This document shows, one piece after another, positions 9,849-19,621 of a DNA stretch of 64,000 nucleotides. The DNA lies in assembly GCA_046291695.1 (NCBI GenBank), contig JBKBSO010000002.1, forward strand, positions 124,001 to 188,000, read 5' to 3'. The position numbers and the translations under genes are program-made. Origin of the DNA: PNNG01 sp046291695. GTDB taxonomy: Bacteria > Bacteroidota > Bacteroidia > UBA7662. Position 1 is the stretch's first letter, and each line of letters begins with the position of its first letter. The notes below the pieces were generated by a model that worked only from the letters and a program-made list of their open reading frames with translations, was not told the origin of the DNA and searched no databases.

Positions 9849-12311
9849 ATGCCAAACTACCGTTTGTTTCTCCCTGGCCTCCTCTTGTTGATGATGGCTT
9901 GTAACAGTAAGAAAGAAATTGTTGACATAGCGCCGCCACCTGCCCCCCTTGCCGAAAAACCGGCATTTCATATTGTTGAAGACTACCGTGCCAGTCGTCC
10001 GCTCGATATGAAAATGGAGCATACGCAATTGTACCTCAAGCCCAATTTCAGTACGGCGCGTATGCATGGCACGGCCTACCTTACCCTCAAGCCGCATTTT
10101 TACCCGGCCACTGAAGTGTTGCTCGATGCCAAAGGCTTCGACATCAAACGTGTGGAAGAAGTAGGCGACGATTTTTTCAGGCCCTTACATTACAGCTACG
10201 ACGGGCTAGTGTTGAAGGTGTTTTTTAACCAGGTTTTGAGCGGAGGAACCCCAATTACCCTACTCATTGAATATGTAGCCAAGCCCAATGAACTTAAAAA
10301 CGTTAAGGGCAGCGCCGCCATCCAGGGTGCCAAAGGCCTCTATTTCATCAACCACGACGGGCGCGATAGCCTGAAACCCGTACAACTATGGACGCAAGGC
10401 GAAACCGAAAGCAATTCGTGCTGGTATCCCACCATTGATGCGCCCAACCAAAAGACCAGCCAAGAAATATACCTGACCGTAGATACCGCCTTTGTGAGCC
10501 TGTCGAACGGCGAGCTGGTGTACAGCACCGATAATGGCGATGGTACCCGCACCGATTATTGGAAGCAGGAGCTCAAGCATGCACCTTACCTTACCATGCT
10601 GGCGGTGGGCAAATTTGCTGTAGTAAAAGACAGCTGGCGCGATAAAGAAGTAAGCTATTATGTAGAGCCGGAGTTTGAGCCTTATGCCCGCGAAATATAT
10701 ACCCGCACCCCCGACATGCTGGAGTTTTACAGTGAATTGCTTGGGTTTCCCTATCCCTGGGACAAATATGCCCAAGTGGCAGTACGCGATTATGTATCAG
10801 GCGCCATGGAAAATACCGGTGCTGTAATTTTTGGTGAATGGGCCCAACGTACACACCGCGAAATGCTTGACGGCTCGGCCGAAGGAACTGTTGCCCACGA
10901 GCTATTTCACCATTGGTTTGGCGATTTGGTTACCTGCGAAAGCTGGAGTAACCTGAGCATCAACGAGAGCTTTGCCACCTATGGCACCTATCTCTGGTAC
11001 GAACACGCCTACGGAAAAATGGTTGCCGACCAAAGCTTGTACGGCAATTTACAGAGCTATTTGTTTGAATCGCGGCGAAAACAGGTTGATTTGGTGCGTT
11101 TTTACTACGACGATAAAGAGCAGATGTTCGACAGTCATTCCTACGCCAAAGGCAGTCGTATTCTGCATATGTTACGTCAAGAAGTAGGCGACAAGGCCTT
11201 TTTTGCAGCACTCAAGCTATTCCTCCACCGACATGCCTATCAGGCCGTTGAAATACAGCAGCTACGCCTGGCCTTCGAAGAAGTGACCGGTCGCGATTTG
11301 AACTGGTTTTTTAACCAATGGTTTTATGCCAGCGGGCACCCTATACTCGATTTCCAATATGGTTACGATGCCGAAAGTGGTGAAGTGCTGCTGAACATCC
11401 GTCAGGAAAAATCGAATCCCAATGCCCCGCTATATCGCTTGCCCATGTTGGTAGATATATATACATCCGATAGCAAAATCACCCAATCCATTGTGCTCAG
11501 CCGCGATTCGCAGGAATTTCGTTTCAAAAGCGAAAAGCCGGTGCTGGTAAATGCCGATGCCGATAAAATGCTGCTTTGTGAAAAACGCGAGAACAAAAGC
11601 GCGGAAGATTATGTACAGCAGTTCCGCAGGGCACCCAACTATGTTGATCATCTGGAAGCCTTGTTGTACCTGCGAAACCAGCCCGGCCATGCCGGTGCAC
11701 GCAGTGTGTTCATGGATGCCATGCAACACGAAGTAGAAGCCATGCGCAGCATGGCCATACAGCAGTTTCAATTTGATGGCTGGAAAGCAGATGCTGCACT
11801 CGCAGCTGCCTTACTCAAACTCGTGAATGAAGATGCATCATCATCGGTAAGGGCAGGGGCGCTCACCAAACTCATGCAAATGGACTCATCCTATAACGCC
11901 TATTTGTGCATACAACGCGCTGAACGCGACAGTTCATTTCGGGTCATTGGCACAGCCATCAACCAATTGGTACAGGTAGCCCCCGACGATGCGCTCTGTT
12001 ATGCGGGCGAGAATGAGGAACACCGCAATATGCGTGCTGCCATTGCTGAGCTTTATGCGAAGGCGGGTAATAAGGAACATGCCGTATTCTTTGAAACTTA
12101 CCTGCCCCTGAGCAGCGGCTGGTCGCAAGCGGTACTTTTTCAGCGTTATGCCGAAATGGCCATTCGTCTTGATGATAAAATGCTGATTCAGCAGGCCTCG
12201 CGCTTTATGCGCAGCATGCAAGCAGCGAATTTATCGCCCATGGTAGCCAGAGTGGCTGCACAAGAAGCCGGGAAACTCGAAACCATCCTACTACCTTCTA
12301 TCGACAAATAG
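9849..12311 (+). CDS. M1 family metallo-aminopeptidase, lipoprotein
   Basis: This zinc aminopeptidase should release N-terminal residues from peptides in the periplasm. From the ATG at 9849 it has 820 residues and a lipoprotein signal (FLPGLLLLMMAC), so the mature protein is lipid-anchored. The N-terminal saddle domain is followed by the substrate-binding GAMEN motif (SGAMENTGAVIF) and the zinc motif HELFHHWFGD, with the third ligand Glu in NESFATYGTYLW. The C-terminal part from about residue 580 is helical and repeat-like, as in HEAT-type C-terminal domains of the family. It converges with the RDD gene, the two stops being one base apart, and I see no terminator between them. Confidence 0.95.
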   Translation: MPNYRLFLPGLLLLMMACNSKKEIVDIAPPPAPLAEKPAFHIVEDYRASRPLDMKMEHTQLYLKPNFSTARMHGTAYLTLKPHFYPATEVLLDAKGFDIKRVEEVGDDFFRPLHYSYDGLVLKVFFNQVLSGGTPITLLIEYVAKPNELKNVKGSAAIQGAKGLYFINHDGRDSLKPVQLWTQGETESNSCWYPTIDAPNQKTSQEIYLTVDTAFVSLSNGELVYSTDNGDGTRTDYWKQELKHAPYLTMLAVGKFAVVKDSWRDKEVSYYVEPEFEPYAREIYTRTPDMLEFYSELLGFPYPWDKYAQVAVRDYVSGAMENTGAVIFGEWAQRTHREMLDGSAEGTVAHELFHHWFGDLVTCESWSNLSINESFATYGTYLWYEHAYGKMVADQSLYGNLQSYLFESRRKQVDLVRFYYDDKEQMFDSHSYAKGSRILHMLRQEVGDKAFFAALKLFLHRHAYQAVEIQQLRLAFEEVTGRDLNWFFNQWFYASGHPILDFQYGYDAESGEVLLNIRQEKSNPNAPLYRLPMLVDIYTSDSKITQSIVLSRDSQEFRFKSEKPVLVNADADKMLLCEKRENKSAEDYVQQFRRAPNYVDHLEALLYLRNQPGHAGARSVFMDAMQHEVEAMRSMAIQQFQFDGWKADAALAAALLKLVNEDASSSVRAGALTKLMQMDSSYNAYLCIQRAERDSSFRVIGTAINQLVQVAPDDALCYAGENEEHRNMRAAIAELYAKAGNKEHAVFFETYLPLSSGWSQAVLFQRYAEMAIRLDDKMLIQQASRFMRSMQAANLSPMVARVAAQEAGKLETILLPSIDK

Positions 12312-12312
12312 G

Positions 12313-13497
12313 CTAAAGTAGGTTTTGCTCGGCACGTAGGCTGCTTTCCAGAAGCTCAAAATCATAAAGGAGCTCCTCTTGATTGCCAGCCGTTTTGATG
12401 ATCATAATGGTTTTGCCGCCCAGGTAAAATACCGTGATGCTGCCTGCATAGCGGTTACCCAAAAGCGAACCGTTGAAGTTGTATTTTAACGCCGCCTTGT
12501 CTTGGAATTCGGTTTCGTACAAATCGTCGAAACGGGCATTCCGAAAAACATCCTGTTGAAGAAGTATTTGCTTGCTTTCTTCTATCCAGTCTTCAGCATC
12601 AATTTCACCATCCACAAAGATCACCACAAAGGCCTTGTTACTGTGCATGCCTTTGTGTACACAGCTGATTTGGTAACTCAAATCCTCCTCTATTTCTTCG
12701 TAACTCACATCCCAGTTATCGCTAATGTCGAAAGTAATGCCCTTATATGCAATCTTGTAGGCACGCTTGCTTTCCGACTCCAACACTTTATCGAAACGGT
12801 TATGTATTATTCCGGCAGCAAACAACAGGGTAGCTACCCCCAAACCACCAACCAAAAGGGTACTTACTAGCAATGGCCAGCGCTTGGGCTCGTCAGCATC
12901 CAACTTAATCACCCGGGTATTCGACCACTCATCGTGCCAACCCACTGTATCAACATTAAAAAAACTAAATGCCTCAAAAGGCACATAACGTATGAGGGTA
13001 CGCTTAAAAATCTGCCCGAAGCTCGCCCTGTCTCCTTCCACATTTACCGTACGGGTTCGGGTAAAGAGTTTACCCGGACTGGCACCAAATACCGTTTCGA
13101 ACAACACATAAAAGGCTGTTCCAAACACAATATTCAAGAGCAATCGCTGCCAAAAATTCGGAAACACCATCCAATTGAGCAAGTTCAACATGCCTGGAAT
13201 TTGTAAGGCAACGTAGCCAATCAAAAATCCTGCTGCCGAACCAAACAGCACCAGAAATACACTATCGATGAGCAAGTTACCAATTCGATGCCCCTTACCA
13301 GCAAGGGGTAAATCATGCTCCTTACGGGGAATCTCAATTTCGCGCTGCACGCTTTCATCGGGCAAATGATCAGTACAATGCTCCGTAAACTCAGGTTTGA
13401 GACCAGTGAGCCCACAATGCATACCCTGGCGTAAATCAATCTTTCGGTGTTGGCACAGAGAACATAGTTTCAGGCGTGCTTCATGACTGTCGTACAT
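12313..13497 (-). CDS. RDD family membrane protein with C-terminal soluble domain
   Basis: The protein has 394 residues. A short cytoplasmic N-terminal part with Cys pairs (CSLCQH, then C and C) may bind a metal. Then come two RDD membrane segments (LLIDSVFLVLFGSAAGFLIG, and around LLNIVFGTAFYVLFETVFGA) with the conserved PGKLFTRTRTV turn. A third hydrophobic segment (LLVSTLLVGGLGVATLLFAA) leads to an exported domain of about 150 residues of unknown function. Its start overlaps the waaA stop by 17 bases, making it the last gene of the leftward envelope operon. RDD proteins have no single agreed function, though some act as ion exchangers. Confidence 0.85.
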   Translation of the reverse strand: MYDSHEARLKLCSLCQHRKIDLRQGMHCGLTGLKPEFTEHCTDHLPDESVQREIEIPRKEHDLPLAGKGHRIGNLLIDSVFLVLFGSAAGFLIGYVALQIPGMLNLLNWMVFPNFWQRLLLNIVFGTAFYVLFETVFGASPGKLFTRTRTVNVEGDRASFGQIFKRTLIRYVPFEAFSFFNVDTVGWHDEWSNTRVIKLDADEPKRWPLLVSTLLVGGLGVATLLFAAGIIHNRFDKVLESESKRAYKIAYKGITFDISDNWDVSYEEIEEDLSYQISCVHKGMHSNKAFVVIFVDGEIDAEDWIEESKQILLQQDVFRNARFDDLYETEFQDKAALKYNFNGSLLGNRYAGSITVFYLGGKTIMIIKTAGNQEELLYDFELLESSLRAEQNLL

Positions 13498-14731
13498 AGT
13501 TCAATTGGTTGATATAGTCCATAATCCGCTGAGTGGCGCCTTTATTCTGACTGAACCATTGGCCAGCGGCTAGATAAATCTGTTCGCGTTCATCGGAACG
13601 AACTTCCAAAATATGCATTGTTGCGCAAAGTTCTTTCGTGTTTTCAACGGCAAAGGCCACTCCAGCTATTTTCAGAGATCTGGCCTCATTGAATTTGTGG
13701 TGATTAGGGCCAAAAAACACGGGCAGGCCATACACCGCAGCTTCGAGCAGGTTGTGGATTCCTTTTCCAAACCCTCCCCCAATAAACGCATAACGACCAT
13801 ACCGATAAACTTTGCTGAGCATGCCCATGGTGTCGAGAAGCATTACGCGGCAGTCGGCAAGCTGACTGCTGTTGCTGCGGCTGTAGCGAAGGGCTTCAGG
13901 AAACCGTGCTTCGCAGGCTTTCAGCGTGGCTTCGTCGGTGAGATGAGGAACCAGCAGCAGGCGAACATGGGCAAACCGCGGATCCCGGAGCCAGGCCGCA
14001 AGTACCTTTTCGTCGGCAGGCCAGCTACTTCCCGCAATGAGGGTGGGCTCACTGCAAAAACGGGCTATTTTTTCGTCCTCAAAAGCTTGCTCGCGCAAGG
14101 CAAGTACCTGATCGGTACGGGTATCGCCGCAAATACTCAGGTTGTGGTATCCTGCCTTTTGAAGCAGATTGGCAGACGCCTGATTCTGCACAAAAAAATG
14201 GGTGACTGCCTGCAGCATCTTCCCCCAAAAATTACGCGTTAATGGCCGAAAGAAAGGCTGATTAGCGCGGAATGGTGCCGATACCAACAGCAGCGGTATT
14301 TTTCGTGCGGCCAAATGCCGGTAATGAAAATACCAAAATTCATATTTAATGAAGATGGCCAGTGACGGCTGAATGGCATCAAGCCAGTTGTTAACTAATG
14401 AATTGCGGTCTTCGGGCAGGTAACAAACCAAATCAGCACCTGAATTTTGCCGGCGCAAGGCGTATCCCGAAGGTGAATAAAAACTCAAAAGGATAAAATG
14501 CTCAGGCCAGGCTTCACGATAAGCTTTGATGAGTGGACGAGCCTGTTCATATTCACCAGCAGAGGCCGTATGAAACCATATCAGGCGTTGGTGGGCCGGA
14601 ATACGCTGTACATCAGCCCAAATTTGACGGCGACCCTGCACCCAGGCCTTTGCCTGTGCATGACCAAGCCAGCCGGCCAGTCGTACCAGCCAGCCATACA
14701 TCCTGATCCCCAGCCTGTAAAGCAACAACAT
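13481..14731 (-). CDS. waaA: 3-deoxy-D-manno-octulosonic acid (Kdo) transferase
   Basis: WaaA transfers Kdo from CMP-Kdo to lipid A at the inner face of the inner membrane. The ATG at 14731 gives 416 residues and overlaps the previous stop by one base (TAATG). An N-terminal anchor (LLLYRLGIRMYGWLVRLAGW) is followed by the family's WFHTASAGEYEQARPLI, where the Glu is the catalytic base. Further on are LVSAPFRANQPFF and the donor-site motif GGGFGKGIHNLLEAAVYGLP. The result fits a Gram-negative with Kdo-containing lipopolysaccharide. It sits between an outer-membrane protein gene and the RDD gene. Confidence 0.95.
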   Translation of the reverse strand: MLLLYRLGIRMYGWLVRLAGWLGHAQAKAWVQGRRQIWADVQRIPAHQRLIWFHTASAGEYEQARPLIKAYREAWPEHFILLSFYSPSGYALRRQNSGADLVCYLPEDRNSLVNNWLDAIQPSLAIFIKYEFWYFHYRHLAARKIPLLLVSAPFRANQPFFRPLTRNFWGKMLQAVTHFFVQNQASANLLQKAGYHNLSICGDTRTDQVLALREQAFEDEKIARFCSEPTLIAGSSWPADEKVLAAWLRDPRFAHVRLLLVPHLTDEATLKACEARFPEALRYSRSNSSQLADCRVMLLDTMGMLSKVYRYGRYAFIGGGFGKGIHNLLEAAVYGLPVFFGPNHHKFNEARSLKIAGVAFAVENTKELCATMHILEVRSDEREQIYLAAGQWFSQNKGATQRIMDYINQLNYVRQS

Positions 14732-15492
14732 TAGTAAAAAAGCATGGCCTTTTCGGCACGTTTGTAAAGCGGTAATATCCAACCTCCGCGTATGCCGATC
14801 ATGAGATCGGTGCGCTTTCGGTCGTCGCGACTTTGGGTATTGTAGTTGATCGTACGGCGATTTTCAGTAAAACCGGTATGTAAATCTATCCCGATGTAAA
14901 AATTAATGAGTTTATTATCCGACAAATGCTGATACCCCAAAAAGGTGTTGATGCTCTGCCCGTTGCTAAGCCGGTCGTAACCACGCTTATATTCCGCGCT
15001 TAACTGTGGAGAATTGTTTACCGGAGTTTCAATCCAAATTTTGTGCTGCATCAAGCCATAGCCCAACTCCAGCATCAAACCACTGTTCGGATTAGGGCCA
15101 ATCACCGGAAAAATTTTCCCTACTTTACCATACAACAACCAGCCAAATTGCCTTAGCCGATAATCTTCAAATACACCCGCACGGGTAATCACATCACCCC
15201 CGGCTGTACTGATGTTCGACATGATGTCGGTTTCCCGTATATCTCCCCCAAACATATGGGCACCGCTGATGGTAAATAACCACCCTTTTTTGCTTTTATA
15301 GCCAATATCGAGCCCCACAGTAGCTCCGGGCCCAAATCGCTCAGCCATAATGCCTGTGGTTTGATATAGCCCAATATTGGTTTTAACCAGCATTAAGCCG
15401 AGTTCCTGACTGCCAGGATTCTGCAATTGTGCTTTCGACTTCATCACCACGAAGACCAATGCCAACACGATCAGCCATTTGATTTTTTGCAT
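14731..15492 (-). CDS. Putative outer-membrane beta-barrel protein
   Basis: This 253-residue protein begins with a signal peptide (MQKIKWLIVLALVFVVMKSKAQ). The rest alternates polar and hydrophobic residues with many Gly and aromatic residues (for example GPGATVGLDIGYKSKKGWLF), as expected for an outer-membrane barrel of about eight to ten strands. I recognise no named family. It lies between a histidine kinase gene and waaA in a tightly packed leftward operon, which suggests a role in the cell envelope. Confidence 0.75.
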   Translation of the reverse strand: MQKIKWLIVLALVFVVMKSKAQLQNPGSQELGLMLVKTNIGLYQTTGIMAERFGPGATVGLDIGYKSKKGWLFTISGAHMFGGDIRETDIMSNISTAGGDVITRAGVFEDYRLRQFGWLLYGKVGKIFPVIGPNPNSGLMLELGYGLMQHKIWIETPVNNSPQLSAEYKRGYDRLSNGQSINTFLGYQHLSDNKLINFYIGIDLHTGFTENRRTINYNTQSRDDRKRTDLMIGIRGGWILPLYKRAEKAMLFY

Positions 15493-15501
15493 GCCGTAAA
15501 T

Positions 15502-16680
15502 TTAAACATTTGGCGCTTGGCTCAGCGGTAATTGTATGCGGAATGTAGTTCCCTTGCCCGGTTCCGACCAGCGCACGAAAATTTTACCGTTGTGATACTT
15601 CTCAATAATGCGTTTAACCAAGGTAAGGCCCAATCCCCAACCCCGCTTCCGTGTGGTGATTCCCGGTTTAAAAATGGCCTGAAACTGGTTCGACGGAATG
15701 CCCTTCCCGGTATCTGTAAAATCGATGATGGCGTTTTTACCTTGCAACGATAAACTCACGGTAATGCTGCCCAAGCCACTCATAGCATCGAGGGCGTTCT
15801 TGGTGAGGTTTTCAATGACCCACTCAAAGAGCGGAATATTGACCGGTACAAGTAAAGGCTTCTCTGATTGTTGCAGCTCAAAACGCACTTTGTCGGAAGC
15901 CCGCTTGCGCATATAGCCCATGGCTTCACTGAGCACTTGGTTTAAATCAGCAGCTTCAAGTATGGGTACCGAACCAATCTTCGAAAAACGTTCGGTGATG
16001 GTTTGCAGCCGCTCAAGATCTTTGCCCACTTCTTCGAGCATTTCACTGTCGGTTTCGTTTTGAACGGTGCTGCGCAGGTATTCGTGCCAGGCCAGCAGCG
16101 AACTTATGGGGGTACCTAGTTGATGCGCTGTCTCCTTGGCCATACCCACCCATAAAAAATCCTGCTCGTAGCGCCTGCTCATGCTAAAGGCAATGTAACT
16201 CACCAATAAAAATACGCTGATGACCCCCAGCTGAAAATAGGGGTAATACCGCAATTGGTACAGCAAATCGCTGTCTTTGAAAAAAATGTATTGCCGCTCA
16301 CCCTCAAATGGCTCAATGACTATGGGCTCGTGTTGCTGGCGCATCACCACCAATTGCCGCTCCAAATAGCCGGGCTCTTCAGCCAAATCGGGATCAATGT
16401 TGAGGTACGACAAAATATCGAGCTTGTCGTCGGTAAGTATCACAGGAATATTGTCGTTCTCTCGCAGAATGTCGAGCAAAAACTCCTGGTTTTGGTCGAG
16501 ATCATCGGCCGAACTCAAATCACGGGTGGCACGTGCCCACAACAGCATCTTCTTTTTTTCCTGCTTCTCGATGTTGTGTACCACCCTGCTGGTGTAATAC
16601 AACGAAACTGAGCCGATAACCAAGGCCACCAGCAACAATACAATTTTCCAGTTATTTTTTTTGTAGTATATCGAGAGCAT
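15502..16680 (-). CDS. Sensor histidine kinase, membrane-bound, without adjacent regulator
   Basis: The protein senses an unknown envelope signal and autophosphorylates on His. With the ATG at 16680 it has 392 residues; an in-frame GTG at 16698 would overlap the AsmA gene by 11 bases. A membrane segment near residues 12-32 and another around FQLGVISVFLLVSYIAFSM enclose a periplasmic loop of about 100 residues. The phosphorylation site is in KETAHQLGTPISSL. The ATPase boxes follow: N box ENLTKNALDAM, G1 DTGKGIPSN, G2 WGLGLTLVKRII. No response regulator gene is near, so its output partner is unknown. Its operon neighbours are all envelope genes. Confidence 0.92.
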   Translation of the reverse strand: MLSIYYKKNNWKIVLLLVALVIGSVSLYYTSRVVHNIEKQEKKKMLLWARATRDLSSADDLDQNQEFLLDILRENDNIPVILTDDKLDILSYLNIDPDLAEEPGYLERQLVVMRQQHEPIVIEPFEGERQYIFFKDSDLLYQLRYYPYFQLGVISVFLLVSYIAFSMSRRYEQDFLWVGMAKETAHQLGTPISSLLAWHEYLRSTVQNETDSEMLEEVGKDLERLQTITERFSKIGSVPILEAADLNQVLSEAMGYMRKRASDKVRFELQQSEKPLLVPVNIPLFEWVIENLTKNALDAMSGLGSITVSLSLQGKNAIIDFTDTGKGIPSNQFQAIFKPGITTRKRGWGLGLTLVKRIIEKYHNGKIFVRWSEPGKGTTFRIQLPLSQAPNV

Positions 16681-16687
16681 AGGGTGC

Positions 16688-19255
16688 TTAACCGCCACGA
16701 CGAGCTTTAGGTTTACGCAAATAAACGGGATCGAATTCTTTTTCCGGCACTTTTTCTAAGGTATCGGCTTCAATACTAATCGGCACAATATCGTCAAGAC
16801 GTTGGTTTTCGTACTGCTTTTGGCGGGCCGTACCATCAAGCTCTTCTTTTACCAAGCGCTTGATGTCGGTGCGGGCTGCAGCAGCACTTTGCTTGAGTTG
16901 ATCGCGCACCTCAATTTTATTGTAACGGATTTTAAAATCGCTGCCTTTACCCTCCAGCACCAGAAACAACTTCACCCCGCCCCCAGGCCGGTCTTCGGCC
17001 AAGGCTGCATCAAAGCTGATTTGCTTTTGGCGCTTTTTCCACAAATCACTGAGAGAAACTTGTATGTAATAGGTGTAAGCGTTATCGAGCGTATGTTTGC
17101 CCGAAATGGCCAATCGTGCTGCGTTGGAGTTAATGTCCATCTCCGGAATGTCGATAACACCATTGCTGATTTCGATGTGGTTAGTAAGCCGTTGAAAACG
17201 AAGATCCTGCAATTCCTTGGCATCTACAAATCGCGACAACCCATTCATGGGCTCAAAATTCCGCAGTCCGCCTTGTTGTACATCGAGGTCTGCAATGAGT
17301 TCCATATGCTGACTTTGCAGGTCATATTCGCTATTGAAAGGCAACAATAGACTCATTTTTACATCCAACTTGCCACTGAGGTGCTCGCCCGTGAGGAAAT
17401 CCTGATCGAAGTCGTGGAAACTGTTAAACAGCTTGCTGATGTCGAGCTGCTTGCCACTCATCGAGCCTTGGAGTTGATAGCCCGAAGCCTGCGCTTTCCA
17501 GTTTAGTAAACCACTGAGGCGACCATCGGCCAGTTGCCAATTATCGAGCCGGATGCGCAAATCATTGGGCTTTCCGCTGAACCGTACATCAAGGGCATCG
17601 AATTGGTAGTTGTACCAATACAATTTGCCAAGTACCAAACGTAAATCAATACGCGACGGTAATAGTGCCGGGGAGCCTGAATTACTCCCCGAGCTTTGCC
17701 AATGCCATTTGTCGGCAAATAGCTCACCACGAAGATCAAAATCACCGGCTTTTTTATCGTACAAAGCCGGATAATTGAGCACCTGCAACTCCGCATTAAG
17801 CTGCACACTATCGAGCTGCATGGCCCCTATTTGCAGTTTAAGCAGCTTCTGCCCGTCTTCTATCTGCGCCAAGCCCCGTAAGCCGCTGATCTGATGTTGC
17901 AAGTATCGGGCCGATACCTGCTGAAGCTGTAAATGACCACTAAGCATTACCGGCTTTTCGGTGCCCGGGTAAATCCGGAAACGGTGATTTAACCCGGCCG
18001 TCCCTTTTACCGCTTCTAATTCCCATAAGGCCAGCAGTTCCTGGTAATGCTCCAATTGTATGTTGCCTACCACACTGCCTTCAAGCAGTCCGCTTTTTTC
18101 GAAGTAACGGAGATGGCCGGTTAACCGATCACCTTGTTGTTGCAAACTAAGCTGGTTGAAACTCAGCTCCAAGAGCTGCTTCCGATTGTAGCTGGCTTCG
18201 ATGAGGGTATTGCCTTTATAGCGCAGCTGGTAAGGCTTATAATAGAGGCTGGCATCCTGCAAAATGGCCTGCAAGCTAAGTTCAGGGGCACCTGGTACAT
18301 AGTGCCAACGCCCCTTGATGCTGAGTTCACCGTCAACGTCCAAATCGTTCAAAAAACCCGACTCTTCACGATAAAAGGCCAATACCTGAGCAGCCCTGAA
18401 TTTTTCGGCGCTAAAGTTTAATTCCGTTTCAGCCGGTTCGCCCCAACGATGAAACCCTTGCAACTGCAGCCGCTCGCGATTCAAACGCAATTCACTGTCA
18501 GGAAAACGTACAGTTTCGGCATCCAGATCAACCTCCATACTGAGTTGCAAGCCCAACTGCTGATGGCGCAAAAACTGCCGGCCGTCGAGCTGTAAACTGC
18601 CACTTTCAAGTGATGCCCGGGCACGGAGGTTAAACTTACGCTGACTAAAATCACCTTTAAAATCGGCATCGGTCAAGCTGGCCGATAGCAACTGATGCTC
18701 ACTAGCATTTACATAATTTAAGCGCACACGGCGTAAAACGAGCTTCTGTATCGCAAAACTGGCATTTTCGGCATTGCTGCTACTGTCAGTTTTCCAGATT
18801 TGATAGTTCGGATCACCATTTTCATCGAAACGCAAATCGATGGCGGCATCAGTTATGCTGAGCTGCTGCAGTTGGTAGCGACCCCGGAAAATATCCAGCA
18901 AACTAAACGAAAGCGATAACCGCTCGGCACTAAGTAAGGGATAATCAGCTACCTGCCCTTGGGCCATGGCTTGTACACTTACCTTGGGAAAACTCAATGA
19001 AACCGAAGGGAAATTTTCGAATAACGACAAGTAAATGGGGCCATTTACACTCACTGGTGATTGTAATTGCCTATTGAGCACGCTAACGATACTCGCTTTA
19101 ATTTTGTCTTGCTGAGTATATAGGTATACACTCAATCCACCCAAAAACAGAACCAATCCAATGAGTAGGTAAACCAGCCAGCGAAACAGAAATTTTGTTG
19201 ATTTCAAGGAAAGTAATGATGTAAAAGAACTCAAATATCGTGTCAAAATTGTCAT
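16688..19255 (-). CDS. AsmA family protein
   Basis: This 855-residue protein has one N-terminal membrane anchor (about residues 24-46, FRWLVYLLIGLVLFLGGLSV) and a very long periplasmic part built of repeated beta-rich units, the architecture of AsmA/TamB-like proteins. The start of the exported part (SVLNRQLQSPVSVNGPIYLS...FPSVSLSFPKVSV) is the AsmA N-terminal signature. The C-terminal region contains the AsmA_2-like stretch FKIRYNKIEVRDQLKQ. Members of the family move or place phospholipids between membranes. It is the first gene of the leftward envelope operon (AsmA, kinase, barrel, waaA, RDD). Confidence 0.88.
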   Translation of the reverse strand: MTILTRYLSSFTSLLSLKSTKFLFRWLVYLLIGLVLFLGGLSVYLYTQQDKIKASIVSVLNRQLQSPVSVNGPIYLSLFENFPSVSLSFPKVSVQAMAQGQVADYPLLSAERLSLSFSLLDIFRGRYQLQQLSITDAAIDLRFDENGDPNYQIWKTDSSSNAENASFAIQKLVLRRVRLNYVNASEHQLLSASLTDADFKGDFSQRKFNLRARASLESGSLQLDGRQFLRHQQLGLQLSMEVDLDAETVRFPDSELRLNRERLQLQGFHRWGEPAETELNFSAEKFRAAQVLAFYREESGFLNDLDVDGELSIKGRWHYVPGAPELSLQAILQDASLYYKPYQLRYKGNTLIEASYNRKQLLELSFNQLSLQQQGDRLTGHLRYFEKSGLLEGSVVGNIQLEHYQELLALWELEAVKGTAGLNHRFRIYPGTEKPVMLSGHLQLQQVSARYLQHQISGLRGLAQIEDGQKLLKLQIGAMQLDSVQLNAELQVLNYPALYDKKAGDFDLRGELFADKWHWQSSGSNSGSPALLPSRIDLRLVLGKLYWYNYQFDALDVRFSGKPNDLRIRLDNWQLADGRLSGLLNWKAQASGYQLQGSMSGKQLDISKLFNSFHDFDQDFLTGEHLSGKLDVKMSLLLPFNSEYDLQSQHMELIADLDVQQGGLRNFEPMNGLSRFVDAKELQDLRFQRLTNHIEISNGVIDIPEMDINSNAARLAISGKHTLDNAYTYYIQVSLSDLWKKRQKQISFDAALAEDRPGGGVKLFLVLEGKGSDFKIRYNKIEVRDQLKQSAAAARTDIKRLVKEELDGTARQKQYENQRLDDIVPISIEADTLEKVPEKEFDPVYLRKPKARRGG

Positions 19256-19421
19256 TTACCTACCTTTTGCTTCTAGAATACCGCTTACTGTTCAACAGCA
19301 GCATCGAGCATCCCCTATCAAACTTCTATATCTCCTACTGCCATACGAAAGTTCATCAGCGGCTAATTCCAATTTATAACCCGTTACCGTATTGGTCACA
19401 AAATATTTTTTTTACCCGCGG
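19256..19421. other. Gap before tRNA-Val
   Basis: These 166 bases hold no gene that I can support. They separate the leftward envelope operon from the rightward tRNA promoter and so must contain the operon's promoter, which I could not place with confidence. Confidence 0.4.
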
Positions 19422-19451
19422 TTGGACTATTTAAAATCTCCTCTATATTTG
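19422..19451 (+). promoter_or_regulatory. Promoter of tRNA-Val
   Basis: TTG at 19422-19424, a 19-base spacer and TATATTTG at 19444-19451 match the Bacteroidota consensus. The tRNA begins 12 bases later. The 17 bases around the -7 box (CTCTATATTTGCAGTCC) recur exactly at the rplM promoter near 42.65 kb. Confidence 0.85.
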
Positions 19452-19462
19452 CAGTCCCAATC

Positions 19463-19537
19463 GGGCGCATAGCTCAGCTGGTTCAGAGCATCTGCCTTAC
19501 AAGCAGAGGGTCCGCGGTTCGAATCCGTGTGCGCCCA
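19463..19537 (+). tRNA. tRNA-Val (anticodon TAC)
   Basis: The 75-nt sequence folds as a standard cloverleaf. The acceptor stem GGGCGCA pairs with TGCGCCC, followed by discriminator A. The D-arm contains GCTCAGCTGGTTCAGAGC. The anticodon stem TCTGC/GCAGA encloses loop CTTACAA with anticodon TAC. The T-arm shows GGTTCGAATCC. The 3' CCA is not encoded. Confidence 0.97.
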
Positions 19538-19544
19538 CACCCAA

Positions 19545-19571
19545 CCCCCCGCGATAAGCGGGGGGTTTTTT
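19545..19571 (+). terminator. Terminator of tRNA-Val
   Basis: The stem CCCCCCGC/GCGGGGGG with loop GATAA is followed by a run of six T. It begins eight bases after the tRNA. Confidence 0.9.
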
Positions 19572-19621
19572 ATTCCCCAAATTTTCCGCCAAGCTTGCTT
19601 GAGCGGAAAATTTGGGGAATA
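19571..19621. repeat. Perfect 19-bp inverted repeat downstream of tRNA-Val
   Basis: TATTCCCCAAATTTTCCGC (19571-19589) is repeated exactly in inverse at 19603-19621, around a 13-base loop. It directly follows the tRNA terminator and abuts the first copy of a tandem repeat. No function is recognised; it would form a very stable hairpin in RNA or single-stranded DNA. Confidence 0.9.
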
